A stretch of DNA of 64,000 nt, from assembly GCF_023630175.1 (NCBI RefSeq), contig NZ_JALLIN010000005.1:62001-126000 (forward strand). The letters run 5' to 3'. This document shows positions 1-10,445 of the stretch, piece by piece. The DNA comes from Streptomyces cellostaticus (lineage in GTDB: Bacteria > Actinomycetota > Actinomycetes > Streptomycetales > Streptomycetaceae). Within the stretch, counting starts at the first letter, position 1. Every line of letters begins with the position of its first letter. The notes beneath the pieces were generated by a model that was not told the origin of the DNA, did not search any database, and saw nothing but the letters and a program-made list of their open reading frames with translations. The translations under genes and the position numbers were made by a program.

Positions 1-8
1 CCCGGACC

Positions 9-407
9 ATGCTCACCGCCGGCTGGGTGTTCGGCGCCGTGACCGCCGCCGCGATCCTGGTCGCCGGTGCCGGGCTGCTGCTCACCGCCCTGCGCAACAG
101 CGCCGCGGCGGAGGCCGGAGCGCATCACGCGGCCGACGCGGAGGTGGCCAGGGCCAGAGAGGCCTGGCGGGAGGCCCTGCTGGAACGCGGCGTCCTGCCG
201 TTCCTGCGGGACGCGCTGGCCCAGCCCGGCGCGGCCCCAGTGCGCCCCACGGCTCCGTCGGCCCCGACAAGCCGCATGCCGCGCCTCGGCTACGGCCGCC
301 CCGGCTTCAGCAGCCCGGACGACGGCTCCGTCTCCGACCGTCCGAGCTTCAGCAGCCCCGACTACACCAGCCCCGAGTTCGGCGGCCCCGAACACCTGCC
401 GGAATAG
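9..407 (+). CDS. Small single-pass membrane protein, unknown function
   Basis: I do not recognise a named family. Residues about 4-27 form one hydrophobic segment rich in Ala, Gly, Leu and Val, followed by a charged, probably helical stretch (about 33-68) and then a Pro/Ser-rich tail in which the peptide FSSPD occurs twice. This suggests an N-terminal membrane anchor with a mostly disordered C-terminal part. The frame stays open to the left edge of the window, so the true start may lie further upstream. The gene runs toward thiC and is separated from it by a strong symmetrical hairpin. GC-rich third positions are typical of the surrounding genes, so it is probably real. Confidence 0.6.
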   Translation: MLTAGWVFGAVTAAAILVAGAGLLLTALRNSAAAEAGAHHAADAEVARAREAWREALLERGVLPFLRDALAQPGAAPVRPTAPSAPTSRMPRLGYGRPGFSSPDDGSVSDRPSFSSPDYTSPEFGGPEHLPE

Positions 408-453
408 CCGGCCCGCGCCCCTGCGTGCCGAACGCCCGCCGGCTCCCGCCGAA

Positions 454-499
454 CGCCCGCCGGCACGGTGGCGGCCGGCCGCCACCGTGCCGGCGGGCG
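454..499. terminator. 46-bp perfect palindrome, bidirectional terminator
   Basis: A perfect inverted repeat with no loop (23 bp per arm, centre GGCCGGCC) lies between the convergent ends of the small membrane protein and thiC. It can form the same GC-rich hairpin in either transcript. There is no U-tract, which is usual for actinobacterial terminators. Confidence 0.7.
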
Positions 500-593
500 G
501 GCACGGTGGCGATCCCACCGCGTCATCCGAGCAGCCGGGGCCCGGCACGCCCCGGAGCCCGGTGCCCGGAGCCCGGTGCCCGGCGCGGCGGAA

Positions 594-2532
<1,939 letters not shown>

Positions 2533-2615
2533 GCGTGTGCAAAGGTGCCTCCACGCTAGCGTCAACTCGGGCGCGGTGAACAGAGGGCCCCCTTCGTTCT
2601 TGCGATGATCGGGCG

Positions 2616-4004
2616 GTGACCACGACGGAGCAGCACCCTCACCCGCCCTCCGAGCCGACGCGCCAGGGCGGTTCGGAACCCGGCCACGGTCATCACCACG
2701 CACACGGCCACAGCCACAGCCATGGGCCCGCCGCGCCCGTCTCGAAGCATCTGCGGAAGGTCATCGCGGCGATCCTGGTCCCGTTCGCCGCGGCCGTCGT
2801 GGTCGGCCTGGTGATCCTGTGGCCCGGAGGAGCGCCGCCCCACGAGCGCACCGGTGTCGGCTTCGACCGACAGACGCAGCAGGCGACGGTCACCCACGTG
2901 GTCGAGCTGAGCTGCAAGTCGGTCACCGGATCGGGCGGTACGGCCGCGGGCGGCACCGCCGCTCCGGGAGACGGCTCGGGACAGCTCGCGCAGAAGGGCA
3001 TCTGCAGGAAGGCGACGATCCGGGTCGACACCGGCGGGGACGAGGGTCGGACCTTCACCGAGATCGTCCAGCCCGACCAGTCACGGCAGTTGCACCAGGG
3101 CGAGAAGGTCGTGGTCGCGTACGAGCCGTCGGCGCCGAAGGAACTGCAGTACTCGGTGACCGATGTGAACCGGAAGGCCCCCATGGCGCTCCTCGCGGGC
3201 GTCTTCGCACTCGCCGTGGTGGTGGTGGGCCGGCTGCGCGGAGTCATGGCCCTGGTCGCGCTGGCCGTGAGCTTCCTGGTGCTGACGTTCTTCATCCTGC
3301 CCGCGATCCTGCAGGGCTCGAATCCGCTGCTGGTGGCCGTCGTCGGGGCGAGCGCCATCATGCTCATCGCGCTCTACATGTGCCACGGGCTGTCGGCGCG
3401 TACATCGGTCGCCGTGCTCGGCACCCTGGCCTCCCTGCTGCTGATCGGCGTTCTCGGTTCCGGGTTCATCGGCTGGGCCGCGCTGACCGGCAACACGGAC
3501 GACAGCACGGGCCTGATCCACGGGCTGTTCCCGTCGATAGACATGAGCGGTCTGCTGCTGGCCGGGGTCATCATCGGTTCGCTGGGTGTCCTGGACGATG
3601 TGACGGTGACCCAGACGTCCGCGGTCTGGGAGCTGCACGAGGCGAATCCGACCATGGGCCGGCGCGACCTGTACCGGGCGGGCATCCGGATCGGCCGTGA
3701 CCACATCGCCTCGGTCGTCAACACCCTTGTCCTCGCCTACGCCGGTGCCGCCCTGCCGCTGCTGCTGCTGTTCTCGATCGCGCAGAGCAGCGTGGGAACG
3801 GTGGCCAACAGCGAGCTGGTGGCCGAGGAGATCGTGCGCACGCTCGTGGGCTCGATCGGCCTGGTCGCCTCGGTCCCGGTCACCACCGCCCTCGCCGCCC
3901 TCGTGGTGTCGGCCGACCGTCCCGGGCCGGCGGCCGTCGCCGTGGACTCCGGGACGCGGCCCGTTCCGGCGCGCGGCGGCCGGGGACGGCGGCGGAAGCG
4001 CTGA
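2616..4004 (+). CDS. YibE/F-like multi-pass membrane protein
   Basis: Predicted integral membrane protein of the YibE/F family; its biochemical role is not established. Residues about 23-36 are a His-rich stretch (HGHHHAHGHSHSHG) that could bind metal ions. One membrane segment follows (about 47-70), then an extracytoplasmic region of roughly 110 residues, then a block of about six to seven hydrophobic helices from residue 190 to 440 with the family-typical LGVLDDVTVTQ motif. The GTG at 2616 is taken as the start. It is transcribed divergently from thiC and converges on ssgA. The family is confident; the function is not known. Confidence 0.85.
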   Translation: MTTTEQHPHPPSEPTRQGGSEPGHGHHHAHGHSHSHGPAAPVSKHLRKVIAAILVPFAAAVVVGLVILWPGGAPPHERTGVGFDRQTQQATVTHVVELSCKSVTGSGGTAAGGTAAPGDGSGQLAQKGICRKATIRVDTGGDEGRTFTEIVQPDQSRQLHQGEKVVVAYEPSAPKELQYSVTDVNRKAPMALLAGVFALAVVVVGRLRGVMALVALAVSFLVLTFFILPAILQGSNPLLVAVVGASAIMLIALYMCHGLSARTSVAVLGTLASLLLIGVLGSGFIGWAALTGNTDDSTGLIHGLFPSIDMSGLLLAGVIIGSLGVLDDVTVTQTSAVWELHEANPTMGRRDLYRAGIRIGRDHIASVVNTLVLAYAGAALPLLLLFSIAQSSVGTVANSELVAEEIVRTLVGSIGLVASVPVTTALAALVVSADRPGPAAVAVDSGTRPVPARGGRGRRRKR

Positions 4005-4102
4005 GCGGGGGCATCCGCTCGGGACGCGTCGAAGAAGCGTTCCTGCGGTGCCCCGGGGCGGCCATGTGCGAGCACGCGGCGCCCCGCACGCCGCGAACAC
4101 CC

Positions 4103-4540
4103 TCAGCCGGCGCTCTGCTCCTCGGCCAGAATGCGGTCCAGAGCCTCGTCGAGGTGGGCGTCGAAGTCGGCCAGCGCGCCCTCCTGACCGAGCGGCACCA
4201 GCTTGTCCGTGCGGTCGAGGAAGGCCACGAGCGGCGGCGTCGAGGAACGGAACAGGGCCTGGTCGCTGCCCACCTGAAGCCGGATCAGCACCTCGCCCAG
4301 CACCTCGGTGTCGGCGGGTGCGATGTGCACATCACCCTCCCCGCACGGCCGCCCGACCCCGTCGATCAGCAGCTCCCGGCCGAAAGCCCAGGTCACCGGG
4401 GCGTCACCGGGCAGATGAAAGGTGAGCCGCACGGCGTAGGGATCACAGGTCTCGTAGCGCAACTCCACCGGGATGCGGAAGGAGAGCTCCTCGGACACGA
4501 GAAAACTCATCATGACTTCTGCCTGTACGGATTCGCGCAT
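4103..4540 (-). CDS. ssgA: Sporulation and cell-division activator SsgA (SALP family)
   Basis: SsgA-like protein found only in morphologically complex actinomycetes. SsgA marks sites of cell-wall remodelling and promotes sporulation septation. The SALP core is visible: FLVSEELSFRIPVELRYE near the N-terminus, then LTFHLPGDAPVTWAFGREL, and the FLDRTDK stretch. Length is 145 residues from the ATG at 4540; methionines at residues 10 and 11 are alternative starts that give the compact SALP form. The IclR-type gene ssgR lies immediately upstream in the same direction, the arrangement known from S. coelicolor and S. griseus, where SsgR activates ssgA. Confidence 0.93.
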   Translation of the reverse strand: MRESVQAEVMMSFLVSEELSFRIPVELRYETCDPYAVRLTFHLPGDAPVTWAFGRELLIDGVGRPCGEGDVHIAPADTEVLGEVLIRLQVGSDQALFRSSTPPLVAFLDRTDKLVPLGQEGALADFDAHLDEALDRILAEEQSAG

Positions 4541-4641
4541 CGCCTACCCCGTCATATGACGTCGACTGGCCGGGAATGATCCCCCTCGACTGTGCATCAA
4601 ATCTTGCTCAACGTGCACAACAGATCACAAGGAGTGAGTTT

Positions 4642-5559
4642 TCAGATACTGATAGAGAACGACAGCGCGCCCAGGTGCCGCCCGATCCCGGCCTGCAGAC
4701 GCAGGGCGGCGGGCAGCAGGTATTCGCTCTGATGTACGGGGAGTGAGATGGCCATCGTGGCCGCCGTCGTCCCGACCGTGATGGGGATCGCCGCGCAGAC
4801 CGTCCCGAGCGCGTACTCCTGCCGCTCCACCACCGGCTCCATGCGCGGCGTCCTCGACAGCCGGCGCAGGAGGGCGTGGTTGTCCCGTACCGAGTACGGC
4901 GTGAGGGACCGCGCCGGATAGCGGCTCAGGTGGTCCCGACGGGCCTCCTCGTCGAGCTGGGAGAGCAGGCACTGCCCGATCGCGTGCGCGTGCCCGGTCT
5001 CGCGGAAGTCGGCCCACTCCTCGACGGCGGGTGTCTCCCGCGAGTCGGAGACGCACATGACCTCGATCTCGCCGGCCCGGTACAGGGCGTAGTAGACCGG
5101 AGCCCCGACGGATTCACGGCAGTACGCGAGGGCGTCGGCCACTGCGCTGCGACGTTTCTGCTGCGCTCCGCTGCTGCTCAGCCGCTCGGCCGCGTCACCG
5201 AGGAAGAACAGCCCCTTGTCGCGGCGCAGATAGCCCTCGTGCACCAGGGTGCGCAGGAGGTGATAGGCAGTGGGCAGGGCGAGGCCGGTCTCCCGGGCGA
5301 GCTGTTTGGCGGGGGCGCCGTACTGGTGGACCGCGACGGTCTCCAGCAGACGCATCGCCCGCTGGACGGAGCCGATGAGGGTCGCCGCCTGCGGTTGCTC
5401 CGGAAGCTCCGGCGGCCGCGCCCGCCCGGGGCCGGTCACGGGACGCGGTTGTCCCGGGACGGCGGCCGCACGCGCCCGCTGCACCTGGGGCACGCAGGAC
5501 CGCGGTGGTGGAGCGGGAGGTGCGGGGGATCCTGCCGGTGTGGTGTCAACCTTGGCCAA
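4642..5559 (-). CDS. ssgR: IclR-family regulator SsgR
   Basis: Transcriptional regulator of ssgA. An N-terminal Pro/Ala/Arg-rich extension of about 60 residues precedes the winged-helix DNA-binding domain (about 61-125: LIGSVQRAMRLLETVA, then LALPTAYHLLRTLVHEGYL) and the IclR effector domain (about 140-305). The start used is TTG at 5559, preceded by GGAGTGA. If that extension is not translated, the gene would begin at an internal codon near the winged helix. The 101 bp between this gene and ssgA should hold the ssgA promoter. The identification rests on family plus synteny. Confidence 0.88.
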   Translation of the reverse strand: MAKVDTTPAGSPAPPAPPPRSCVPQVQRARAAAVPGQPRPVTGPGRARPPELPEQPQAATLIGSVQRAMRLLETVAVHQYGAPAKQLARETGLALPTAYHLLRTLVHEGYLRRDKGLFFLGDAAERLSSSGAQQKRRSAVADALAYCRESVGAPVYYALYRAGEIEVMCVSDSRETPAVEEWADFRETGHAHAIGQCLLSQLDEEARRDHLSRYPARSLTPYSVRDNHALLRRLSRTPRMEPVVERQEYALGTVCAAIPITVGTTAATMAISLPVHQSEYLLPAALRLQAGIGRHLGALSFSISI

Positions 5560-5755
5560 GGGTCACTCCGGGAGCGCGAGGTGGGGCGGCCCGTGCGGTG
5601 GAACACGGGTGGGGATGTGTGCCGCGCGCGGGGCCCGGCCCCGCGTGGGTTCCGAACCTAACCGTCCGCCCTCGCGTGCGGACGGCCTGCCGGGAAACTT
5701 CCCCCGCCCGAGGGAACCGGCGGCTTCCGTTACCGGCCCCCGGCTCCCACGTCCC

Positions 5756-5968
5756 TCACCAGTCGCTGCGCGAGGAGGAGTTCGACATGAACTTGCGCAC
5801 GATGTAGATCAGTCCGCCGACCAGGGCGACGAAGACCAGCGCCTTGAAGAGCAGGCCGATCACGAAGCCGATGACGGTCGCTATCAGGCTGCCGAACACG
5901 ACCAGGGCGATGACCGGCACCGCGACCCACTTCACCCACCACGGCAGCCCCGCGAAGATCTCTCGCAT
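5756..5968 (-). CDS. DUF5326 small membrane protein
   Basis: A 70-residue protein with two hydrophobic helices (about 10-36 and 38-58), a short positively charged segment and a Ser-rich tail. It matches the Streptomyces DUF5326 pattern, with MREIFAGLPWWVKW at the N-terminus. Function is unknown; it is likely an inner-membrane protein. It lies between ssgR and a cupin gene on the same strand. Confidence 0.85.
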   Translation of the reverse strand: MREIFAGLPWWVKWVAVPVIALVVFGSLIATVIGFVIGLLFKALVFVALVGGLIYIVRKFMSNSSSRSDW

Positions 5969-6132
5969 TGCCCTCGTCCTTTGCGTTCCGTTGCGTCCAC
6001 GACGTCCTGCGCTCTGTCCTGGACGCAGTCCCGATGTCTGCCATCGATGCTAGAGCCGCCGAGGGTGCCGCGGGCGCCTCGCATCCCTTGTCCTCCCCTG
6101 ACCCGCCCCCTAGGGAACCCCGAGCCCGGTGC

Positions 6133-6450
6133 TCAGGCCTCGGGTGGAGAGAAGACGACCAGTACCCTCAGGTCCTCGCTGATGTGGTGGAACCTGTGGG
6201 CGACGCCCGCCGGCACGTACACCACGCTGCCCCGCGCCACCTGGGTGGTCTCCAGGCCGACCGTGATCGACGCGCGGCCGCTGACGACGAAGTACACCTC
6301 GTCCTGGTTGTGCGGCTTCTGCGGGTCGTGCTCGCCCGCGTCGAGGGCGTACAGGCCGACCGACATGTTCCGCTCCCGCAGGAACTGAAGGTAGGCCCCC
6401 TCGTTGGCGGCGCGCTCCGCCTCCAGTTCGTCCAGCCGGAATGCCTTCAT
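6133..6450 (-). CDS. Small cupin-domain protein
   Basis: A 105-residue single-domain cupin. The two cupin motifs are visible: motif 1 near residues 46-61 (PHNQDEVYFVVSGRA, with His and Glu metal-ligand positions) and motif 2 near 75-90 (VYVPAGVAHRFHH). It probably binds one metal ion and forms a beta-barrel; the substrate cannot be inferred. It is divergently oriented to the holin-like gene and 60 bp away from it. Confidence 0.88.
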   Translation of the reverse strand: MKAFRLDELEAERAANEGAYLQFLRERNMSVGLYALDAGEHDPQKPHNQDEVYFVVSGRASITVGLETTQVARGSVVYVPAGVAHRFHHISEDLRVLVVFSPPEA

Positions 6451-6509
6451 CGCCGTTGTACCGCCCTCGCCCCTGCTCGGTCCTGATCCCGTCTGCCACG
6501 ATCAGACAC

Positions 6510-6887
6510 ATGAAGAATTTCGTAGTCAAGACGATCGCCAACGCGGCCGCTCTCGCAATCGCCGTGTGGCTGCTCGACAAGATCACTCTCACGGGCGACA
6601 GCACGGGCAAGAAGGCCGGCACTCTGATCGTCGTCGCGCTGATCTTCGGCCTGGTCAACTTCCTGGTCAAGCCGATCGTGAAGGTGCTCACCTTCCCGCT
6701 GTTCCTGCTGACACTGGGGCTGATCACCCTGGTGGTCAACGCGCTGATGCTACTGCTGACGTCCTGGGTGTGCGGCAAGCTCGACCTGAGCTTCCACGTG
6801 GAGGGCTTCTGGACCGCCGTGCTCGGCGGGCTGATCATCTCCGTCGTCTCCTGGGCGCTGAACCTCGTCCTGCCCGACGAGGAGTGA
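6510..6887 (+). CDS. Phage-holin-4_2-like membrane protein
   Basis: A 125-residue protein with four predicted membrane helices and the pattern of the bacterial holin_4_2 (YvlD-like) family. The run GLVNFLVKPIVKVLTFPLFL is characteristic. The ATG at 6510 is preferred to the upstream in-frame codons because homology begins there. Despite the family name this is a common chromosomal membrane protein with no sign of a prophage nearby. It sits 7 bp upstream of ptpA, so the two are probably co-transcribed. Confidence 0.85.
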   Translation: MKNFVVKTIANAAALAIAVWLLDKITLTGDSTGKKAGTLIVVALIFGLVNFLVKPIVKVLTFPLFLLTLGLITLVVNALMLLLTSWVCGKLDLSFHVEGFWTAVLGGLIISVVSWALNLVLPDEE

Positions 6888-6894
6888 GTTCGCC

Positions 6895-7425
6895 ATGACC
6901 TACCGCGTCTGTTTCGTGTGCACCGGCAACATCTGCCGCTCCCCGATGGCCGAGTCCGTCTTCCGCGCGCGTGTGCAGGAGGCGGGACTCGAGGGCCGGG
7001 TGGAGATCGACAGCGCCGGCACCGGCGGCTGGCACGAGGGCGACGCCGCCGACCCGCGCACCGTCACGGTCCTCGACGAGCACGGCTACCGCAGCGAGCA
7101 CGTGGCACGGCAGTTCCAGCCCGGCTGGTTCGCCCGCCTCGACCTGGTGGTCGCCCTGGACACCGGCCATCTCAAGGCCCTGCGCCGCCTCGCGCCCACC
7201 GAGGAGGACGCCCGCAAGGTCCGCCTGCTGCGCTCCTACACCCGCCCGGCGTCCGACCTGCGCGCCACGCCCGGCGCTCCCGAGGACACCTGCGCCGACC
7301 TCGACGTGCCGGACCCGTACTACGGGGGCGCGGACGGCTTCCAGGAGTGCCTTGAGATGGTGGAGAAGGCGAGCACCGGTCTGCTCGCCGCCGTACGGGA
7401 ACAACTGGAGGGACGGATCGGATGA
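6895..7425 (+). CDS. ptpA: Low-molecular-weight protein tyrosine phosphatase PtpA
   Basis: Cytoplasmic phosphatase that removes phosphate from tyrosine residues through a cysteinyl-phosphate intermediate. The signature loop CX5R is residues Cys9 to Arg15 (CTGNICRS), and the general acid Asp lies in the DPYYGG motif near residue 140. Length of 176 is slightly above the usual 150-160, with a short C-terminal extension. Streptomyces PtpA influences secondary metabolism. The stop codon overlaps the start of the next gene by four bases (ATGA), so translation is probably coupled. Confidence 0.95.
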   Translation: MTYRVCFVCTGNICRSPMAESVFRARVQEAGLEGRVEIDSAGTGGWHEGDAADPRTVTVLDEHGYRSEHVARQFQPGWFARLDLVVALDTGHLKALRRLAPTEEDARKVRLLRSYTRPASDLRATPGAPEDTCADLDVPDPYYGGADGFQECLEMVEKASTGLLAAVREQLEGRIG

Positions 7426-8570
7426 GCGGATCCACCGCGGGTGCCGATCGCACCGGGGACGGCACGCGTGCGGTACGAGCCGGGCTGCCCGAGCCGGTCA
7501 AGCACGAGCCGACGCTGCCGGGGCCCGTGTTCGCCGCGCACTTCCACCTGCCGGGTGAGGTGACGGGACCGTACTCCTACGGCCGTGACGACAACCCCAC
7601 CTGGACCCACCTGGAGCGGGCCATCGGCGAGCTGGAGGCACCGGGGCGGGACGACGTCGGGACGCTGGTGTTCGCATCGGGCATGGCCGCCATCTCGGCG
7701 GTGCTGTTCTCCCAGCTCCGCGCGGGCGACGCGGTCGTCCTGCCCTCCGACGGCTATCAGGTGCTGCCACTGGTCCGCGCCCAGTTGGAGGCCTACGGCG
7801 TCGAGGTGCGCTCCGCGCCCACGGGTGGGGACGCCCAGCTCGACGTCCTCGACGGCGCGCGGCTGCTGTGGATCGAGTCGCCGTCGAACCCGGGGCTCGA
7901 CGTGTGCGACATCCGGCGGCTGGTGGAGGCCGCGCACGCGCGGGGCGCCCTGGTCGCGGTCGACAACACGCTCGCCACCCCGCTCGGTCAGCGTCCGCTG
8001 GAGCTGGGTGCCGACTTCTCCGTGGCCAGCGGGACCAAGCAGCTGACCGGTCACGGAGACCTTCTGCTGGGCTACGTGACCGGGCGCGACGGTGAGGCGA
8101 TGACCGCCGTACGCCGGTGGCGCAAGATCGTCGGGGCCGTCTCCGGGCCGATGGAGGCCTGGCTCGCCCACCGCTCCATCGCCACGCTGCACCTGCGGGT
8201 CGACCGGCAGAACGCCACCGCGCTCGCGGTCGCCGAGGCCCTGCGGCAGCGGCCGGAGATCTCCGGGCTGCGCTATCCGGGACTGCCCGACGACCCCTCG
8301 CACCAGGTCGCCTCGCGGCAGATGCGCCGCTACGGCTGCGTGGTCTCCTTCACACTGCCCACGCGCGCGCGGGCCGAGCGGTTCCTGGAGGTGCTGCACC
8401 TGGTCGAGGACGCGACGAGCTTCGGCGGGGTGCGGTCCACGGCCGAGCGCCGCCGGCGATGGGGCGGGGACGCGGTTCCCGAGGGCTTCATCCGCCTGTC
8501 CGTCGGCGCGGAGGATCCTGAGGACCTGGTGGCGGACGTGCTGCGCGCGCTCGACGCGTCGGCCGAGTGA
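7422..8570 (+). CDS. Cys/Met-metabolism PLP enzyme, cystathionine gamma-lyase type
   Basis: Fold-type I pyridoxal-phosphate enzyme of the trans-sulfuration family, 382 residues. The cofactor-binding lysine is Lys206 in the motif SGTKQLTGHGD; the upstream loop FASGMAAISAVLF and the motif ESPSNPGLDVCDI are also typical. It most likely cleaves or rearranges cystathionine, although substrate class (gamma-lyase, gamma-synthase, beta-lyase) cannot be settled from motifs. It overlaps ptpA by four bases and is followed by a strong hairpin. Confidence 0.88.
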   Translation: MSGSTAGADRTGDGTRAVRAGLPEPVKHEPTLPGPVFAAHFHLPGEVTGPYSYGRDDNPTWTHLERAIGELEAPGRDDVGTLVFASGMAAISAVLFSQLRAGDAVVLPSDGYQVLPLVRAQLEAYGVEVRSAPTGGDAQLDVLDGARLLWIESPSNPGLDVCDIRRLVEAAHARGALVAVDNTLATPLGQRPLELGADFSVASGTKQLTGHGDLLLGYVTGRDGEAMTAVRRWRKIVGAVSGPMEAWLAHRSIATLHLRVDRQNATALAVAEALRQRPEISGLRYPGLPDDPSHQVASRQMRRYGCVVSFTLPTRARAERFLEVLHLVEDATSFGGVRSTAERRRRWGGDAVPEGFIRLSVGAEDPEDLVADVLRALDASAE

Positions 8571-8599
8571 GCCCGGCAGCGGCGGCGATCACCGTCGGC

Positions 8600-8638
8600 G
8601 GACGGTCCGAGCCTCCCCCCTCGTGGCTCGGACCGTCC
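8600..8638 (+). terminator. Hairpin terminator after the PLP enzyme gene
   Basis: Two 14-bp arms (8600-8613 and 8625-8638) pair perfectly around an 11-base loop, 30 bp after the stop codon. Confidence 0.75.
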
Positions 8639-8787
8639 TCGGTTCCGCGCGCGAAGAACCGCGCGAACAAGGCTAGTTGACTCTCTGTCAGTGTCCAATC
8701 ACGGTAGCGACAGAGACCTATCGACTTATTTATAGTTGGGTCCTGCCCGGAGGGCCGGAAAAGGGCAGCGAAAGGGGAGGGGACGCC

Positions 8788-9693
8788 ATGGACCTGGCCT
8801 TGCTGCGCACGTTCGTCACCGTGCACCGGGCCGGTTCCTTCACTCGCGCCGCGGCCCTGCTGGGTCTCTCCCAGCCGGCCGTCACCTCCCAGATCCGGAC
8901 TCTGGAGCGGCAGCTCGGCCGTCCCTTGTTCCTGAGACAGGCCCGCGGGGTGACCCCGACGACCATCGGGGACGAACTCGCCCACAAGGCCGCACCGCAC
9001 CTCGACGCCCTGGTCGAGATAGCCGAGGGCGCCCCGGACGACGGCTCCTCGTTACGGACGCTGCACCTCGTGGGCCCACCGGAGTTCACCGCCGAGCGCG
9101 CCCTTCCCGCCCTGACCCGATTGACCGGGGAGGACGGAAAGGGCTTCGCACTGCGCGCCTCCTTCGGCACCGCGGAGGAGGGACTGGAGGGACTGGCCGC
9201 CGGGCACCATGACCTGGCCATCAGCACCGCCCGACCGCGCGGCCCCCTGCTGACCGCGACCCCGCTCTGCGACGAGGAGCACGTACTGGTCGCCGCACCC
9301 CAGTGGGCCGAGCGGATCAGCCCTGGAACCCTCCGGCTCAAGGGACCGGTGCTCCTGGAGAACCTGCCCGTCGTGGAGGTCCACGAGTCCCTGCCGTTCG
9401 TCTCGCGCTACTGGGCCTCCGTCTTCGACTCCCGTCCGGCCGCCTCGGGCACCGTCGTCGTCCCCGATCTGCGCGCCGTGCTCTCCTGTGCGATCGCAGG
9501 CGCCGGACTCGCGGTCCTTCCCCGCTATCTGAGCGCCTCCGCCCTTGCCCGCGGCGAGATCACGGCACTGTACGAGCCCGCGGTGCCGCCCCTGCGCACC
9601 TACTTCCTGACCGCGCGCACCGGCTCCCTCGCCATGCCGCACATCGCCCGGGCGCACGAGTGGCTCCTGCGGGCCGCGAACGACTGGAGTTGA
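8788..9693 (+). CDS. LysR-family transcriptional regulator
   Basis: A 301-residue regulator. The N-terminal winged helix-turn-helix (residues 1-60) shows the LysR pattern LLRTFVTVHRAGSFTRAAALL with LSQPAVTSQIRTLE, followed by a periplasmic-binding-protein-like effector domain. The ATG at 8788 is chosen because GGGGAGG precedes it and the LysR homology begins there. The 150 bp upstream are relatively AT-rich for this genome and probably hold its promoter. No divergent target gene is adjacent, so the regulated function is unknown. Confidence 0.9.
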   Translation: MDLALLRTFVTVHRAGSFTRAAALLGLSQPAVTSQIRTLERQLGRPLFLRQARGVTPTTIGDELAHKAAPHLDALVEIAEGAPDDGSSLRTLHLVGPPEFTAERALPALTRLTGEDGKGFALRASFGTAEEGLEGLAAGHHDLAISTARPRGPLLTATPLCDEEHVLVAAPQWAERISPGTLRLKGPVLLENLPVVEVHESLPFVSRYWASVFDSRPAASGTVVVPDLRAVLSCAIAGAGLAVLPRYLSASALARGEITALYEPAVPPLRTYFLTARTGSLAMPHIARAHEWLLRAANDWS

Positions 9694-9745
9694 GGCAGTC
9701 GGCCCGACTTCACGGCTCGCACCCGAGCGATGGAGAGGACGGGAT

Positions 9746-9759
9746 GTTTCACGTGGAAC
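9746..9759. other. parS-like site
   Basis: GTTTCACGTGGAAC, one mismatch from the parS consensus, lies between the LysR stop and the chosen NUDIX start. Confidence 0.6.
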
Positions 9760-9780
9760 GAGCCGGGCCACATTTCCTCC

Positions 9781-10263
9781 ATGACCGTCCGACCCGTGGT
9801 CAAGCGCACCGCCCGCGCCGTTCTGCTCGACGGTGACGACCTGATCCTGATCAAGCGCACCAAGCCCGGCGTCGATCCCTACTGGGTCACCCCCGGTGGC
9901 GGAGTGGAGGCCGCGGACCCGACCGTCGTCGACGCCCTGCACCGAGAGGTGTACGAGGAACTCGGCGCCAAGATCACCGACGTCGTGCCGTGCTTCGTGG
10001 ACACCGTCGAGCACATCGGCGAGGACGGCGGCGCGACCGGCGTGAAGGTGCAGCACTTCTTCGTCTGCCGGCTGGAGTCCATGGACCCGTCGCTGCGCCA
10101 CGGCCCCGAAGTGGATGAACCGCTGGGCGAGTACGAGATCGTCCGCATTCCCTTCACCCGGGTCGGCATCGCCTCCGTCCACCTCGTGCCGTTGTCCCTC
10201 CGGCACTACCTGGACGGCAATATCGAGGGCGTACGCGCCATGCACGCACCCGACCTCGGATAG
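9781..10263 (+). CDS. NUDIX hydrolase
   Basis: A 160-residue member of the NUDIX pyrophosphohydrolase family, which cleaves nucleoside diphosphates linked to another group. The catalytic helix is visible as REVYEELGAKI after GGGVEAADPT. The helix core REXXEEXG is intact, but the first Glu of the classic GX5E is not in its usual position. The ATG at 9781 is preferred to the in-frame ATG at 9730 because homology starts with MTVRPVVKRTARAVLLDGDD; the longer form would be translated through the parS-like site. The substrate is unknown. A hairpin follows the gene. Confidence 0.85.
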   Translation: MTVRPVVKRTARAVLLDGDDLILIKRTKPGVDPYWVTPGGGVEAADPTVVDALHREVYEELGAKITDVVPCFVDTVEHIGEDGGATGVKVQHFFVCRLESMDPSLRHGPEVDEPLGEYEIVRIPFTRVGIASVHLVPLSLRHYLDGNIEGVRAMHAPDLG

Positions 10264-10318
10264 GCCGCAGGGCACGTCCGAACGCGCCACCGCAGGCACG
10301 CGGCTGTGGCCCATCGGT

Positions 10319-10332
10319 GTTCCGCGTGAAAC
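10319..10332. other. Weak parS-like site
   Basis: GTTCCGCGTGAAAC has two mismatches to parS and abuts the hairpin that follows the NUDIX gene. Binding by ParB is doubtful. Confidence 0.3.
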
Positions 10333-10351
10333 CCGAGCGCTTCGCTCGGGT
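10331..10351 (+). terminator. Hairpin after the NUDIX gene
   Basis: A 9-bp perfect stem (ACCCGAGCG with CGCTCGGGT) closes a 3-base loop, about 70 bp beyond the NUDIX stop. Confidence 0.6.
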
Positions 10352-10445
10352 CCCCCTGGTGAACGGGCCACGGCGTGACCGAAAGCCTCACGTCCCCATC
10401 GAAACAGGTGGACGCAGGGAGGGTCGGTCGGACAGCCTGACCTGC

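Noticed and set aside
6510..6887. Holin-like gene as evidence for a prophage
   Set aside because: The family is common in bacterial chromosomes and no phage gene is nearby; it is linked to ptpA.
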